Of a DNA stretch of 64,000 nucleotides, positions 44,252 to 53,568 are shown one piece after another (the first letter of the stretch is position 1; each line of letters starts with the position of its first letter). Source of the DNA: Clostridiaceae bacterium (GTDB taxonomy: Bacteria > Bacillota > Clostridia > Lachnospirales > Lachnospiraceae). The DNA is taken from contig CAJTGE010000002.1 of assembly GCA_910575795.1 (NCBI GenBank), positions 1-64,000 on the forward strand. The letters run 5' to 3'. Both the position numbers and the translations under genes were made by a program. Below the pieces are notes generated by a model, which saw only the letters and a list, made by a program, of their open reading frames with translations, did not search any database and was not told the origin of the DNA.

Positions 44252-45574
44252 ATGGATTTATTTGACTACATGCGCAGCAACACCATGGAGCGGGAGGCGC
44301 CGCTGGCCTCCCGGCTTCGTCCTGCAACGCTTGACGAGGTGGTGGGGCAGAGGCATATCATCGGAAAGGATAAGCTCCTGTACCGGGCGATTAAGGCGGA
44401 TAAGCTCGGATCGCTGATATTTTACGGCCCGCCCGGCACGGGAAAGACGACGCTGGCCAAAGTGATCGCAAATACGACCAGCGCCCGTTTTGAACAGCTC
44501 AATGCGACCGTGGCGGGAAAAAAGGATATGGAGCAGGTCGTACAGGGAGCCAAGGACGCTCTGGGGATGTACGGGCAGAAAACGATTCTGTTCATTGACG
44601 AGATCCACCGGTTCAACAAGAGCCAGCAGGATTATCTGCTCCCCTTTGTGGAGGACGGGACTCTGCTTCTGATTGGGGCGACAACGGAGAACCCGTATTT
44701 TGAGGTCAACGGGGCCCTGATTTCGCGATCCCGGATCTTTGAGCTTAAGCCCCTGGAAAACGAAGACATAAAGGAGCTTTTAAGGCGGGCGGTCTGCGAC
44801 AGGGAAAAAGGGATGGGAAGCTACGGGGCCGAAGCTGCGGAGGAGGCGCTGGACTTTCTGGCCGAGATGGCGGGCGGGGACGCCAGGGCGGCCTTAAACG
44901 CCATTGAGCTGGGCATTCTCACAACGGACAGGAGTGAGGACGGGAGGATTCACATTACGCTGGAGGTAGCGCAGGAGTGCATCCAGAAGCGGGCGGTCCG
45001 CTATGACAAAGGCGGAGACAACCATTATGACACAATATCAGCCTTTATCAAAAGCATGCGCGGATCCGATCCGGACGCAGCGGTGTACTATCTGGCGCGG
45101 ATGCTGTATGCGGGAGAGGATATTAAGTTTATTGCGCGCCGGATCATGATCTGCGCGTCCGAGGATGTGGGAAACGCGGATCCCCAGGCGCTCACGGTGG
45201 CTGTGAGCGCGTCCCTGGCCGTGGAGAGAGTCGGGCTTCCGGAGGCAAACCTGATTTTGTCGCAGGCGGCCATCTATGTGGCCAGCGCGCCCAAAAGCAA
45301 CGCCTGCTGCATGGCGATCGGGGCCGCCCAGGAAGCGGTGCGGAAAAAAAGCGTCGCCCGGGTTCCGCCGCATCTGCAGGACAGGCATTATAACGGAGCG
45401 GAAAAGCTGGGGCGCGGGATTGATTATAAATATGCGCATGATTACCCGAATCACTATGTAAAGCAGCAGTATCTGCCAGATGAAGTGGAGGGGAGCGTGT
45501 TTTATCATCCGACGGAGAATGGGTATGAGAAGAAGATTGGGGAGTGGATGGCGTTTTTGAAGAGAGGGGTATGA
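44252..45574 (+). CDS. rarA: Replication-associated recombination protein A
   Basis: 440 residues of the RarA/MgsA/WRNIP1 AAA+ family: PLASRLRPATLDEVVGQRHI, Walker A GPPGTGKTTLAK (about 55), Walker B ILFIDEIHRF (about 112), sensor 1 IGATTENPYFEV, and the C-terminal tetramerisation part with ASEDVGNADPQAL. It acts at stalled replication forks. Full length. The start has a weak ribosome site. Confidence 0.95.
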   Translation: MDLFDYMRSNTMEREAPLASRLRPATLDEVVGQRHIIGKDKLLYRAIKADKLGSLIFYGPPGTGKTTLAKVIANTTSARFEQLNATVAGKKDMEQVVQGAKDALGMYGQKTILFIDEIHRFNKSQQDYLLPFVEDGTLLLIGATTENPYFEVNGALISRSRIFELKPLENEDIKELLRRAVCDREKGMGSYGAEAAEEALDFLAEMAGGDARAALNAIELGILTTDRSEDGRIHITLEVAQECIQKRAVRYDKGGDNHYDTISAFIKSMRGSDPDAAVYYLARMLYAGEDIKFIARRIMICASEDVGNADPQALTVAVSASLAVERVGLPEANLILSQAAIYVASAPKSNACCMAIGAAQEAVRKKSVARVPPHLQDRHYNGAEKLGRGIDYKYAHDYPNHYVKQQYLPDEVEGSVFYHPTENGYEKKIGEWMAFLKRGV

Positions 45575-45636
45575 ATCATCAGATTTCTTAAGTTCATGTA
45601 TTGATTTCGTTAAGATGTATGTGAGCTATGGTTCAT

Positions 45637-45681
45637 TGTGAGAGGGCCGCTGTCTGCGTTATCAGCGGCTCTCTCACGACA
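45637..45681 (+). terminator. Hairpin after rarA
   Basis: GTGAGAGGGCCGCTG pairs with CAGCGGCTCTCTCAC (10-base loop, one bulge). There is no T-run, so it may slow or end transcription. Confidence 0.55.
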
Positions 45682-46000
45682 AATAACGCCCGCAATGGTT
45701 CCGCTTAATTAAATGCCCATGATACCGGGGTCAAAAGGTCTGAAATCCGATGCAGGCCCGGTTGGAGGAGGATTTTTGAACCTGGGACCCGCCAAGAACA
45801 TGAAAAAGGAGCCCGATCAGGGCGGATTTTGAATGTTTTTGAGGATTGCGGGAGCACAAAGTGCGGAGCAATCCGGTATCAAGGGGGTCAGAAGACCTTT
45901 TGCCCCCGACATCATGCCATTGGTTCAGACGGGACATCCCCCTGCCCGTCTGGACTGTCGCTGTGAAGCCTGGCAAAAAAGCTCGCAGCTTAAAAATAAT
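45682..46000. other. Structured gene-free region before rho
   Basis: Several inverted repeats follow one another: GGATTGC/GCAATCC (45843-45874), GGGGGTCAGAAGACCTTTTGCCCCC (45883-45907, read as two arms) and CAGACGGG/CCCGTCTG (45926-45952). In addition 45724-45742 (CCGGGGTCAAAAGGTCTGA) is similar to the reverse complement of 45888-45911, so a long fold is possible. No protein-coding gene is supported. Confidence 0.45.
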
Positions 46001-46028
46001 TTGCTTTTTTTGAAAAATAGTATATAAT
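46001..46028 (+). promoter_or_regulatory. Promoter of rho
   Basis: TTGCTT, 16 bases, TATAAT, within an AT-rich stretch, about 160 bases before the start codon. The leader may carry autoregulation by Rho. Confidence 0.55.
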
Positions 46029-46186
46029 ATAGATATTAAATTCGCAGTGAGTATCTGACAGGGGCTTCTGTGGATGGAGATGCGGCGGCTGGCATGGAAT
46101 TTCCGGGCTGCCGCATGACGATTCTTATTTCTGATATTAATTCCCATGAATGAGTTCGATGAATCAAACAAGGCGAGGAGAAATGT

Positions 46187-48007
46187 ATGAAGGAAAAATT
46201 GCAGACTCTGCCTTTGGCACAGCTACGGGAACTGGCAAAGGCACAGGGGTTAAAGGGTATTACAACATTGAGGAAGGCAGAGATTATAGACAGGCTTTGC
46301 GCGCTTGCAGAGCAGGATGCCGGGGGCTTTGGAGCGGAGGAGGACTCAGGGAGGCGCGAGGAGAAGCGCTCTGAGGAAGCTCCCGCGATGGAATCCCGGG
46401 AGGCATCCGCAGCGGCGCAGGGGAACAGGGCGTCCGGGGCGGAGAGCGGTCCGGCGGGCTCTGAGGGCCGGATGAGCGGCGCGGAAGCAAAGACGGGCGG
46501 TCCGGAGGGCAGAAATTTCGCGGCCGAGCCCAGAAGGCCGGAGGAGAATCAGAGGCCGCAGCGCGCAGGCGGGCGCAGCCAGGATAACAGCTACCGCAGG
46601 CGTGATTATCAGGGCAGAAACGATTACCAGGGCAGAAATGATTATCAGGGCCGGGGCGGACAGAGCCGGGGCGATTATCAGCAGAGGAGTGAGAATCAGC
46701 CAAGGAGCTATCAGCCGCGCCAGGAAGCTCAGGCTTCGGGTGAAAATACGGGCGGCAGCGATCCTGCGGCGCGTCAGGACGGCTATTCACGGACTGAATC
46801 CCAGACGAGGGAGTTTCCGGTCAGGAGTGAGCCGCAGGCTCCGGATGACATTAAGGTTGATTTCCAGGAGCTGGACAGCGGTATTGAGGCGAACGGCATT
46901 CTGGAGGTTATGCCGGACGGCTTTGGGTTTATACGGTGTGAAAATTTCCTTCCCGGGGAGAATGACGTGTATGTGGCCCCGTCCCAGATCCGCCGTTTCA
47001 ACTTAAAGACCGGCGATATTGTGCGCGGAAGCAGGCGGATCAAGTCCGCGACGGAGAAATTTGCCGCGCTGCTTTATATCAATTCCGTTAATAATTACCC
47101 AACGAATGTGATCGAGCGGCGTCCCAATTTTGAAAATCTGACGCCGATCTTCCCGAACCGCCGCCTGCATCTTGAGATGCCGGGAACGAAGAATTCGACG
47201 GCCATGCGTGTGATGGATTTACTGTCCCCGATCGGAAAAGGACAGCGAGGCATGATCGTTTCCCCACCGAAGGCAGGAAAGACGACTCTGTTAAAGCAGG
47301 TGGCCCGCGCGGTGACGGCGAACCATCCGGAGATGCATCTGATCATTCTGTTGATTGACGAGCGCCCGGAGGAGGTGACGGACATCAAGGAGGCCATCGG
47401 GGGACCGAATGTGGAGGTGATTTACTCCACCTTTGACGAGCTGCCGGATCGCCATAAGCGCGTGTCAGAGATGGTGATTGAGCGCGCCAAGCGCCTGGTA
47501 GAGCATGGGCGCGACGTTATGATTTTACTGGACAGCATTACGCGCCTTGCCAGGGCGTACAATCTGGTGGTTCCGCCCAGCGGACGGACCCTGTCCGGCG
47601 GCCTTGACCCGGCTGCGCTCCATATGCCGAAGCGCTTCTTCGGAGCAGCCAGGAATATGAGGGAAGGCGGCAGCCTGACCATTCTGGCCACGGCCCTGAT
47701 CGACACGGGAAGCCGCATGGATGACGTGATTTACGAGGAGTTTAAAGGAACCGGAAACATGGAGCTGGTGCTGGATCGCAAGCTCTCCGAGCGGCGCATC
47801 TTCCCGGCGATTGATATCCTGGGATCCGGGACACGGCGCGACGACCTCCTGCTGAGCCAGGCAGAGTCCGAGGTGGTGGATCTGATCCACAAAGCGACCA
47901 ATGTACAGCGGCCGGAGGAGACGGTGGAGCGCATCCTGAATCAGTTTGCGAATACTTCCAGCAATAAGGAATTCGTGGAGATTTCCAGAAAACGGAGATA
48001 TTTCTAA
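46187..48007 (+). CDS. rho: Transcription termination factor Rho with disordered insert
   Basis: 606 residues. N-terminal SAP-like helices ([20 protein letters not shown]), then a low-complexity insert of about 175 residues (about 45-220) rich in Gly, Arg, Gln, Asn and Tyr with three NDYQGR units encoded by an 18-bp tandem repeat (46604-46654). The cold-shock RNA-binding domain ([14 protein letters not shown]) and ATPase follow: [21 protein letters not shown] and [12 protein letters not shown]. It is a hexameric RNA helicase that ends transcription. The insert is longer than in E. coli or B. subtilis Rho. Confidence 0.95.
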   Translation: MKEKLQTLPLAQLRELAKAQGLKGITTLRKAEIIDRLCALAEQDAGGFGAEEDSGRREEKRSEEAPAMESREASAAAQGNRASGAESGPAGSEGRMSGAEAKTGGPEGRNFAAEPRRPEENQRPQRAGGRSQDNSYRRRDYQGRNDYQGRNDYQGRGGQSRGDYQQRSENQPRSYQPRQEAQASGENTGGSDPAARQDGYSRTESQTREFPVRSEPQAPDDIKVDFQELDSGIEANGILEVMPDGFGFIRCENFLPGENDVYVAPSQIRRFNLKTGDIVRGSRRIKSATEKFAALLYINSVNNYPTNVIERRPNFENLTPIFPNRRLHLEMPGTKNSTAMRVMDLLSPIGKGQRGMIVSPPKAGKTTLLKQVARAVTANHPEMHLIILLIDERPEEVTDIKEAIGGPNVEVIYSTFDELPDRHKRVSEMVIERAKRLVEHGRDVMILLDSITRLARAYNLVVPPSGRTLSGGLDPAALHMPKRFFGAARNMREGGSLTILATALIDTGSRMDDVIYEEFKGTGNMELVLDRKLSERRIFPAIDILGSGTRRDDLLLSQAESEVVDLIHKATNVQRPEETVERILNQFANTSSNKEFVEISRKRRYF

Positions 48008-48015
48008 AAATGTAG

Positions 48016-48044
48016 TTGACAGGACGGGAAAATGGTTGTATAAT
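48016..48044 (+). promoter_or_regulatory. Promoter of tRNA-Arg
   Basis: Consensus TTGACA, 17 bases, TATAAT, 33 bases before the tRNA. Confidence 0.85.
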
Positions 48045-48076
48045 ACAAAGCGTTGTTAAGGAAATATCCTTAACGG

Positions 48077-48150
48077 GTGCGTGTAGCTCAGCTGGATAGA
48101 GCACTTGGCTACGGACCAAGGTGTCGGGAGTTCGAATCTTCTCACGCACG
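48077..48150 (+). tRNA. tRNA-Arg (ACG)
   Basis: Cloverleaf seen by eye: acceptor GTGCGTG/CACGCAC, D-arm GCTC...GAGC, anticodon stem CTTGG/CCAAG with loop CTACGGA (anticodon ACG), T-loop TTCGAAT. The CCA is not encoded. ACG reads CGN arginine codons. Confidence 0.92.
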
Positions 48151-48165
48151 TTAAAGGGTATGAAA

Positions 48166-48200
48166 AAGAGTATTTATCGAAAGGTAGATACTCTTTTTTG
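48166..48200 (+). terminator. Terminator after tRNA-Arg
   Basis: AAGAGTATTTATC ... GGTAGATACTCTTTTTT hairpin with a T-run. Confidence 0.8.
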
Positions 48201-48314
48201 ATGTAAAAGTAAGCTTTCAGATAATTTTATGGATTGCGCAGGAGTTAGTTATTGAAAATAGGTCAGGCGCATAAGAAATCAGCTTGCGGGCATTCGTAAA
48301 CCGCCTGCGGCCTC

Positions 48315-48345
48315 TTGACTTAAAGCCAACTCTAAGTTGTATATT
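48315..48345 (+). promoter_or_regulatory. MerR-type promoter of flavodoxin gene
   Basis: TTGACT and TATATT are separated by 19 bases, and the spacer holds the dyad CTTAAAG-CCAA-CTCTAAG. Long-spacer promoters with a dyad between the elements are the hallmark of activation by MerR-family proteins; this dyad resembles AdhR-like sites in Firmicutes. No merR gene is in the window. Confidence 0.6.
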
Positions 48346-48402
48346 ACATATATGAAATGTAAGATAAAAATAAATGTAAAGTGTGCAGGGAGGATTTGAA
48401 CA

Positions 48403-48879
48403 ATGAGTAAAGCATTCGTAGCGTATTTCAGTGCGAGCGGAGTAACATCAAAAGTGGCAGAGCGGCTGGCAGAGGAAACAGGAGCTGAATTATTTGAGAT
48501 TGAACCTGAAATCCCGTATACCAATCAGGATCTCGACTGGCAGGACAAGAAGAGCCGGAGCTCGGTTGAGATGAACGACAGGTCGTGCCGCCCGGCGATT
48601 CGTTCTGCTGCGGCGGATATCGGGCAGTATGATGTGATCTTTGTCGGGTTCCCGGTATGGTGGTACAGGGAGCCGTCTATCATCGACACCTTTATGGAAG
48701 CATATGATTTCAGCGGAAAAACGGTTGTCCCCTTTGCCACGTCCGGAGGAAGCGGGATAGGCGATTCCGGGAAGAATATGCAGAGCCTGGCGCCGGGGGC
48801 AAAGGTAATGCCGGGAAAACGGTTTGCTGCCAGTGTATCAGGCAGGGAACTGGCTGAGTGGGCGTCAGAGTGGTTATAG
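48403..48879 (+). CDS. Flavodoxin-like protein
   Basis: 158 residues. FMN-binding loop AYFSASGVTSKVAERLAEETGA, PVWWYREPSIIDTFMEAYDFSGKTVVPFATSGGSGIG: the pattern of NAD(P)H-dependent flavodoxin/YdhA-like proteins in anaerobes. Probably a soluble electron carrier or quinone reductase under aldehyde or thiol stress, as the MerR/AdhR-type promoter upstream suggests (inference). Confidence 0.85.
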   Translation: MSKAFVAYFSASGVTSKVAERLAEETGAELFEIEPEIPYTNQDLDWQDKKSRSSVEMNDRSCRPAIRSAAADIGQYDVIFVGFPVWWYREPSIIDTFMEAYDFSGKTVVPFATSGGSGIGDSGKNMQSLAPGAKVMPGKRFAASVSGRELAEWASEWL

Positions 48880-48963
48880 GGCGCGCAGGATGCGTCCGGC
48901 CGCGATATTTTGAGAGGGATGACAGGATGCTGCTTTGGAGGCTGGAGGCATACAGAGGCGGCA

Positions 48964-49482
48964 ATGGGTGAAAAAGTGCAGGAAACGTATTATTTGGTTA
49001 CATTCAGGATTTCAGAGAAAGAATATTATACATTTTGGTACTCAGATGATATTGACGGATTTTTGCTTGACAGGAACAGGAAGCTAAGGTTTTTTCCGGA
49101 AAAAGAAGAAGCGTTAGCTTTTGCAAAAGAGAAGGGATTTCTGCTTAACAGGGAGGAAACGGAGTATCTCATATCACCGGAATATTTTAGAAAGATAGAA
49201 CATTTTAGAAAAATAGATTGCGGGCAATTTCTGAATTATTGGAATATTTTTTCAGATGTAGCACATTCAATCAACTGCCCGTTTGCAGGAGACAGCAGAG
49301 AAGAAACCATCCGGATTATTTATGAAAAGCTGTTTTACGGATGCAATATACTGGTAAATGAAGGCGAAAAGCATTACATTCCGAAATGGAGCAGGAAGGA
49401 AAAACGGTTGATAGCTAAAGTGATGAAGGATGGTGTTTCGATTCTGGCAAAGGGGCTCGTGCTCCATCCGGACAGTAATTGA
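48964..49482 (+). CDS. Unknown protein, C-terminus replaced by repeat
   Basis: 172 residues from the ATG at 48964 (GAGGCGG nearby; an upstream ATG at 48910 would add 18 unlikely residues). ETYYLVTFRISEKEYYTFWYSDDIDGFLLDRNRKLRFFPEKEEAL reads as a small alpha/beta protein, perhaps of the immunity-protein type, but I do not recognise it. The last eight residues (LVLHPDSN) come from the left arm of the inverted repeat at 49459, so the natural C-terminus has been lost or changed. Confidence 0.5.
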   Translation: MGEKVQETYYLVTFRISEKEYYTFWYSDDIDGFLLDRNRKLRFFPEKEEALAFAKEKGFLLNREETEYLISPEYFRKIEHFRKIDCGQFLNYWNIFSDVAHSINCPFAGDSREETIRIIYEKLFYGCNILVNEGEKHYIPKWSRKEKRLIAKVMKDGVSILAKGLVLHPDSN

Positions 49483-49617
49483 ACTGCCAGCGCCGCCTAT
49501 TTTGCCATCTGCCGCGTTGTCGTCAGTCAACGATGCCACCGCATCGCCTCCTTCCTCCGCCTTGCAGGCTGACAAAATATTCGGTGCTGGCAGTTCAATT
49601 ACTGTCCGGATGGAGCA
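49459..49617. mobile_element. MITE-like element with 33-bp inverted arms
   Basis: GTGCTCCATCCGGACAGTAA plus 13 more bases (49459-49491) recurs inverted at 49585-49617 without mismatch, and the similarity continues inward with changes. The 93 bases between the arms encode nothing convincing. No transposase is present. It ends the preceding gene early. Confidence 0.7.
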
Positions 49618-49897
49618 CTCGGTACGACGAAATGGATTGTGTAGGCAAAAGGAAACGTCTTTGCTTCCCTGCTTTTATGTATAAGATGAACGCGGATGAT
49701 ATGATCGAAGCAGCAGACCGGAAAATGCGGGCGCTGGACAGAGCGGATGCGCTATCTTTCATAAAATGTAAGAAATCGGCAAAATATGAACACAACGTAT
49801 AAAATCATTAGAATTATTGCCAGTAATGTGATATAGTATACAGCAGATTCAGAAGATTCATATAATGATTGTTTCCATTTATAACAGAGGAGAGCAG
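49618..49897. other. Remnant region before DUF262 operon
   Basis: A short frame at 49677-49802 (MYKMNADDMIEAADRKMRALDRADALSF, 41 codons, given here in part) has no ribosome site; it may be a gene tail separated by the MITE-like insertion. No clear promoter for the operon was identified, although AT-rich -10-like sequences lie at 49832-49842. Confidence 0.35.
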
Positions 49898-51595
49898 ATG
49901 AACAGCATTGAATTAAAAACTCTTAATGAATTACAGCCGTATGCGTTTTATATACCAGCGTATCAGAGAGGTTACCGTTGGACGGGGCAGGAAGTAAATG
50001 ATTTGCTGAATGATATATATGAGTTTATCCCGCGTGAAATAAATGAAACGGAAGATAAAACATGGTATTGTCTCCAGCCAATTGTGGTAAAGAACAGAGC
50101 TAATCAGGAGTATGAAGTAATCGACGGGCAGCAGAGGCTGACAACCATATATCTGGTATTATATTATTTGAACCAGGATTTTGTAGAAAAACGCCGTGAC
50201 AAATTATTCTCGATTGATTATGAGACGCGTGGAGATTCAAAAACCTTTTTGGAGCATCCGGAAAACGAAAATGATGAGTATATAGACTTTTTTTATATCC
50301 ATCTGGCCTATACAGCGATTGAGAGATGGTTTGAAAAAAAGGAAGAGGAGAGTACATTTGATAAAAATGAATACAGATCAAAATTAAAATTTCATACAAA
50401 GGTGATTTGGTATGAAACAACAGAAGACAATCCGATTACAGTATTTACACGTCTTAATATTGGAAAAATCAGCCTTACCAATGCGGAGCTTATAAAAGCG
50501 CTGTTTTTGAACAGCTCAAACTTCCGTGTTGGAGATGAAGACAGGATGAGGCTCCGGCAGATTGAAATTGCCAATGAATGGGATAATATTGAAACCTCTC
50601 TTCAAAACAATAAGCTGTGGTATTTTTTGAGTGACGAGCAGAAAGAGGATAACAGGATAGAATATATTTTCAATTTAATGAATGATTCTGCGGATACAGA
50701 TCCATATTCAACATTTCGTTTCTTTTATGCCAGGCTGGCCGGGAAGACAGAATCAGATATGAACAGCTACTGGGAAGAAATTCAGGCGTATTACCAGCGG
50801 TTTAATGAATGGTTCAGCGAGAGGGAATTGTATCATAAAATAGGTTTCATCTTGACGGCTAAAGCAGCAGGGGTAAAAGAATTATATCATAAATCTTCGG
50901 CTTTAAGAAAGAGTGAGTTTATTTCATATATTGATCAGGTGATCAAAAATCATTACAGGAATCTGAACCTGTTTGATTTGGATTATGAAAATAAAAATAC
51001 AAAGGAGATTTTGCTGTTATATAATATCTTAACAATGCTCCAAAATGAACATGATTCTTCTTACTTCCCATTTGATGATTTTAAATTGAATAAATGGGAT
51101 ATTGAACATATCGCATCACGCAAGGACTCCGACTCCATTCCTTTTGCGAATCGGAAAGACTGGCTTGGTGATGTAAGATGTTACATAGACATAAAAAAGA
51201 CAAAGGGTCCTGAATTAATTCAGCGCCTGGACATTATGCTTTCCAATGGCACATATGAAGCAGAGGATAAATTTACGGAGCTGTTTGATGATATTACATT
51301 TCATTTTAATCAATATATGAGCGAATTAGATGATGTGGACGGGATTACAAACCTGGCCCTGCTGGAACAAAAAACCAACCGCGGATACAAAAATGCTGTC
51401 TTTCCATTAAAACGCAGGACAATAATAGAGCGGGATAAATCAGGAGGATTTGTTCCAATTTGTACAAAGAATGTGTTTTTGAAATATTTTAGTGATTATC
51501 CCCCGGCAGTCTCATTTTGGACACAGGAAGATCGCGAGAAATATGAGCAGGATTTAATAAGAGTTTTGGGGAATTATTTAGAGGTGAATAAATAA
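49898..51595 (+). CDS. DUF262 + HNH (DUF1524) protein, GmrSD-like
   Basis: 565 residues; ATG at 49898 with AGAGGAGAG upstream. The N-terminal DUF262 domain shows IPAYQRGYRWTGQEVNDLLNDI and EVIDGQQRLTTIYLVL (the nucleotide-handling DGQQR motif). The C-terminal DUF1524 HNH-type part has KWDIEHIASRKDSDS and ITNLALLEQKTNRGYKNAVFPLKR. This is the layout of GmrSD-type enzymes, which cut modified phage DNA with NTP hydrolysis. It overlaps the next gene by one base (TAATG), so the two proteins are likely made together. AT-rich, probably acquired. Confidence 0.85.
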   Translation: MNSIELKTLNELQPYAFYIPAYQRGYRWTGQEVNDLLNDIYEFIPREINETEDKTWYCLQPIVVKNRANQEYEVIDGQQRLTTIYLVLYYLNQDFVEKRRDKLFSIDYETRGDSKTFLEHPENENDEYIDFFYIHLAYTAIERWFEKKEEESTFDKNEYRSKLKFHTKVIWYETTEDNPITVFTRLNIGKISLTNAELIKALFLNSSNFRVGDEDRMRLRQIEIANEWDNIETSLQNNKLWYFLSDEQKEDNRIEYIFNLMNDSADTDPYSTFRFFYARLAGKTESDMNSYWEEIQAYYQRFNEWFSERELYHKIGFILTAKAAGVKELYHKSSALRKSEFISYIDQVIKNHYRNLNLFDLDYENKNTKEILLLYNILTMLQNEHDSSYFPFDDFKLNKWDIEHIASRKDSDSIPFANRKDWLGDVRCYIDIKKTKGPELIQRLDIMLSNGTYEAEDKFTELFDDITFHFNQYMSELDDVDGITNLALLEQKTNRGYKNAVFPLKRRTIIERDKSGGFVPICTKNVFLKYFSDYPPAVSFWTQEDREKYEQDLIRVLGNYLEVNK

Positions 51596-53568
51596 TGAAT
51601 AATGATATATATTCGTTTTATGAATTGATGCAGACCTATAAAGTGAAAATACCAATTATCCAGAGAGACTATGCCCAGGGAAGAACAAGAAATCTGCCTA
51701 TTTGTAAAAATTTTCTCAAAACATTAAAAGAAAATATTATAAACAATAAAACGATCAATTTGGACTTTATATACGGAAATGTGGAGAAAGATGTATTTCT
51801 TCCATTAGACGGGCAGCAGCGCCTCACTACGCTTTTCCTGCTTCATTGGTATAGTTTTGCCAGAGAGATGAATATGGATAGTTCGATTCGGGAAACCTTG
51901 AAGAAATTTACATATGAGACAAGGCTGTCTTCCCGGCGTTTTTGCGATGCGCTTTTGAATAATGCTATTTCCGTGGATGATTCGGCTGTAATAAGTGAAC
52001 AGATTCTTGATTCAAAGTGGTTTTTTATCTCCTGGAAATATGATGCCACAATCAGGGCCATGCTGAAAACGATAGATGAGATACATAAAATCTTTAAGGA
52101 TGTGGATTCCGTTTGGGATGCTCTGGTTAATAAGAAAAATATTATTTTTCATCTTTTAATTCTTGAAAACTTCGGCTTATCTGATGATTTGTACATAAAA
52201 ATGAATGCGCGCGGCAGGGGGCTGACGCCTTTTGAAAACCTGAAGGCAGAGATTCAGGATAAGTCAGCAAAAGAGAACTGGGAGGAAGAACGCAGCGAAA
52301 TAGATAAATTTTCTTACAAAATAGATAATGAATGGACACATTTTTTATGGCGCAATTTTAGAAAAGATAATTCGGTTGACAATGCGCATATGAGGCTTTT
52401 GACAGCTCTTGTTATGGCAAAATTATCTACAGGACAGTTGTTAAAAGGCGCGGAACGTATTGAAATGATACGAAGGCTTAATGATAACCATTCGGATCGC
52501 GAACTTGTAAAATATATTGATGGGGAGACGTTCCATTATATTTATACAGTCTACGAATTATACTGCGCTCTGGTCGCTTCAGACCGCCTGCCTTTGTTAA
52601 ACCTGGATTTGTGGAGACATAAGCCGGAAAAAAATTTGCTTTATGAAATTTTGCTGGGGACGAATACCTCCTACACGCATAAAATCCTGTTTTATGCCCA
52701 GACAGAATATTTGCTTAGAAATGACGAAATCATCCAGGAACGTTATGAGGAATGGATGAGGGTTGTAAGAAATATTTTGTCGCGGGCGGATATTACAGTT
52801 GATGGAAAAAGAAACGATATTGTAAGAAGCCCGGAGGCTTTTTATGGAGCGATTAATTTGGTTAGCGAGCTGGCAGAAGGATGCGGAAGTATTTATCATT
52901 TCCTGTATACCACATCGCTTACCTCTTCCTTTGCGCGTGAACAGGTAAAAGAAGAAATGCTTAAGGCAGAGATTATCTGTAAGAAACCTGAGCAAAAGGG
53001 ACTGATATTCAGGACAGAGGACAATGAGCTTTTGAGAGGGAAAATTATGTTCGCGCTGGAATGTGCGAATTATAAAAGCCGTATGGAGGAAATCGATTTT
53101 GGCCTGTTTGCAGAGATACAGGTGGTTTTTGAAAAGTATTTTAATAAGGAATTGGATAACAGCTTTTTAGATTTTGATAAACTCAGGCGGGCAATGCTCA
53201 CAATAGAGGCAGATGGAAAATACCAGTATTATAATTATTGGTGTTCATATTGGTATGCCGGGGAAGCAGATAAACGGAAATTATTTCCTTCATTCAGAGA
53301 AATTGAGTATTTCATTGGCCTGAAAGATTTTAAGGAGTATTTTAAAAAATTAGTTATTCAACTGATTGCTAAAAGCTATGATGAAATCATCGATGACTTT
53401 AAAAAGCCTGCCCATATGGAAAACTGGCAGTATCGGCTGATAAAAGAGGAAAGGCTGCTGGCTGACTGCAAATCAAAATATATTGCAATTCCAAAAGATC
53501 GTACATGCTGTTATTTATTAAGAGGGAAACGGCCCTCTGATACGGCTGGCAGCCCGCAAATAAAATGA
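51595..53568 (+). CDS. DUF262 protein, partner of the preceding gene
   Basis: 657 residues starting at the overlapping ATG. It has its own DUF262 domain, KIPIIQRDYAQGRTRN and PLDGQQRLTTLFLLHWY, then MNARGRGLTPFENLKAEIQD as in other DUF262 proteins. The C-terminal 350 residues are helical, with no HNH motif visible. Pairing of one HNH-bearing and one HNH-free DUF262 protein suggests a two-component modification-dependent restriction system. The partner roles (sensor and effector) are inferred. Confidence 0.8.
   Translation: MNNDIYSFYELMQTYKVKIPIIQRDYAQGRTRNLPICKNFLKTLKENIINNKTINLDFIYGNVEKDVFLPLDGQQRLTTLFLLHWYSFAREMNMDSSIRETLKKFTYETRLSSRRFCDALLNNAISVDDSAVISEQILDSKWFFISWKYDATIRAMLKTIDEIHKIFKDVDSVWDALVNKKNIIFHLLILENFGLSDDLYIKMNARGRGLTPFENLKAEIQDKSAKENWEEERSEIDKFSYKIDNEWTHFLWRNFRKDNSVDNAHMRLLTALVMAKLSTGQLLKGAERIEMIRRLNDNHSDRELVKYIDGETFHYIYTVYELYCALVASDRLPLLNLDLWRHKPEKNLLYEILLGTNTSYTHKILFYAQTEYLLRNDEIIQERYEEWMRVVRNILSRADITVDGKRNDIVRSPEAFYGAINLVSELAEGCGSIYHFLYTTSLTSSFAREQVKEEMLKAEIICKKPEQKGLIFRTEDNELLRGKIMFALECANYKSRMEEIDFGLFAEIQVVFEKYFNKELDNSFLDFDKLRRAMLTIEADGKYQYYNYWCSYWYAGEADKRKLFPSFREIEYFIGLKDFKEYFKKLVIQLIAKSYDEIIDDFKKPAHMENWQYRLIKEERLLADCKSKYIAIPKDRTCCYLLRGKRPSDTAGSPQIK

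Noticed and set aside
46604..46654. Short tandem repeats suggesting a CRISPR
   Set aside because: The 18-bp units are directly adjacent without spacers and are in frame within rho (NDYQGR repeats).
49267..49575. A 102-residue antisense ORF
   Set aside because: It crosses the MITE-like repeat and the unknown gene; it has no ribosome site.
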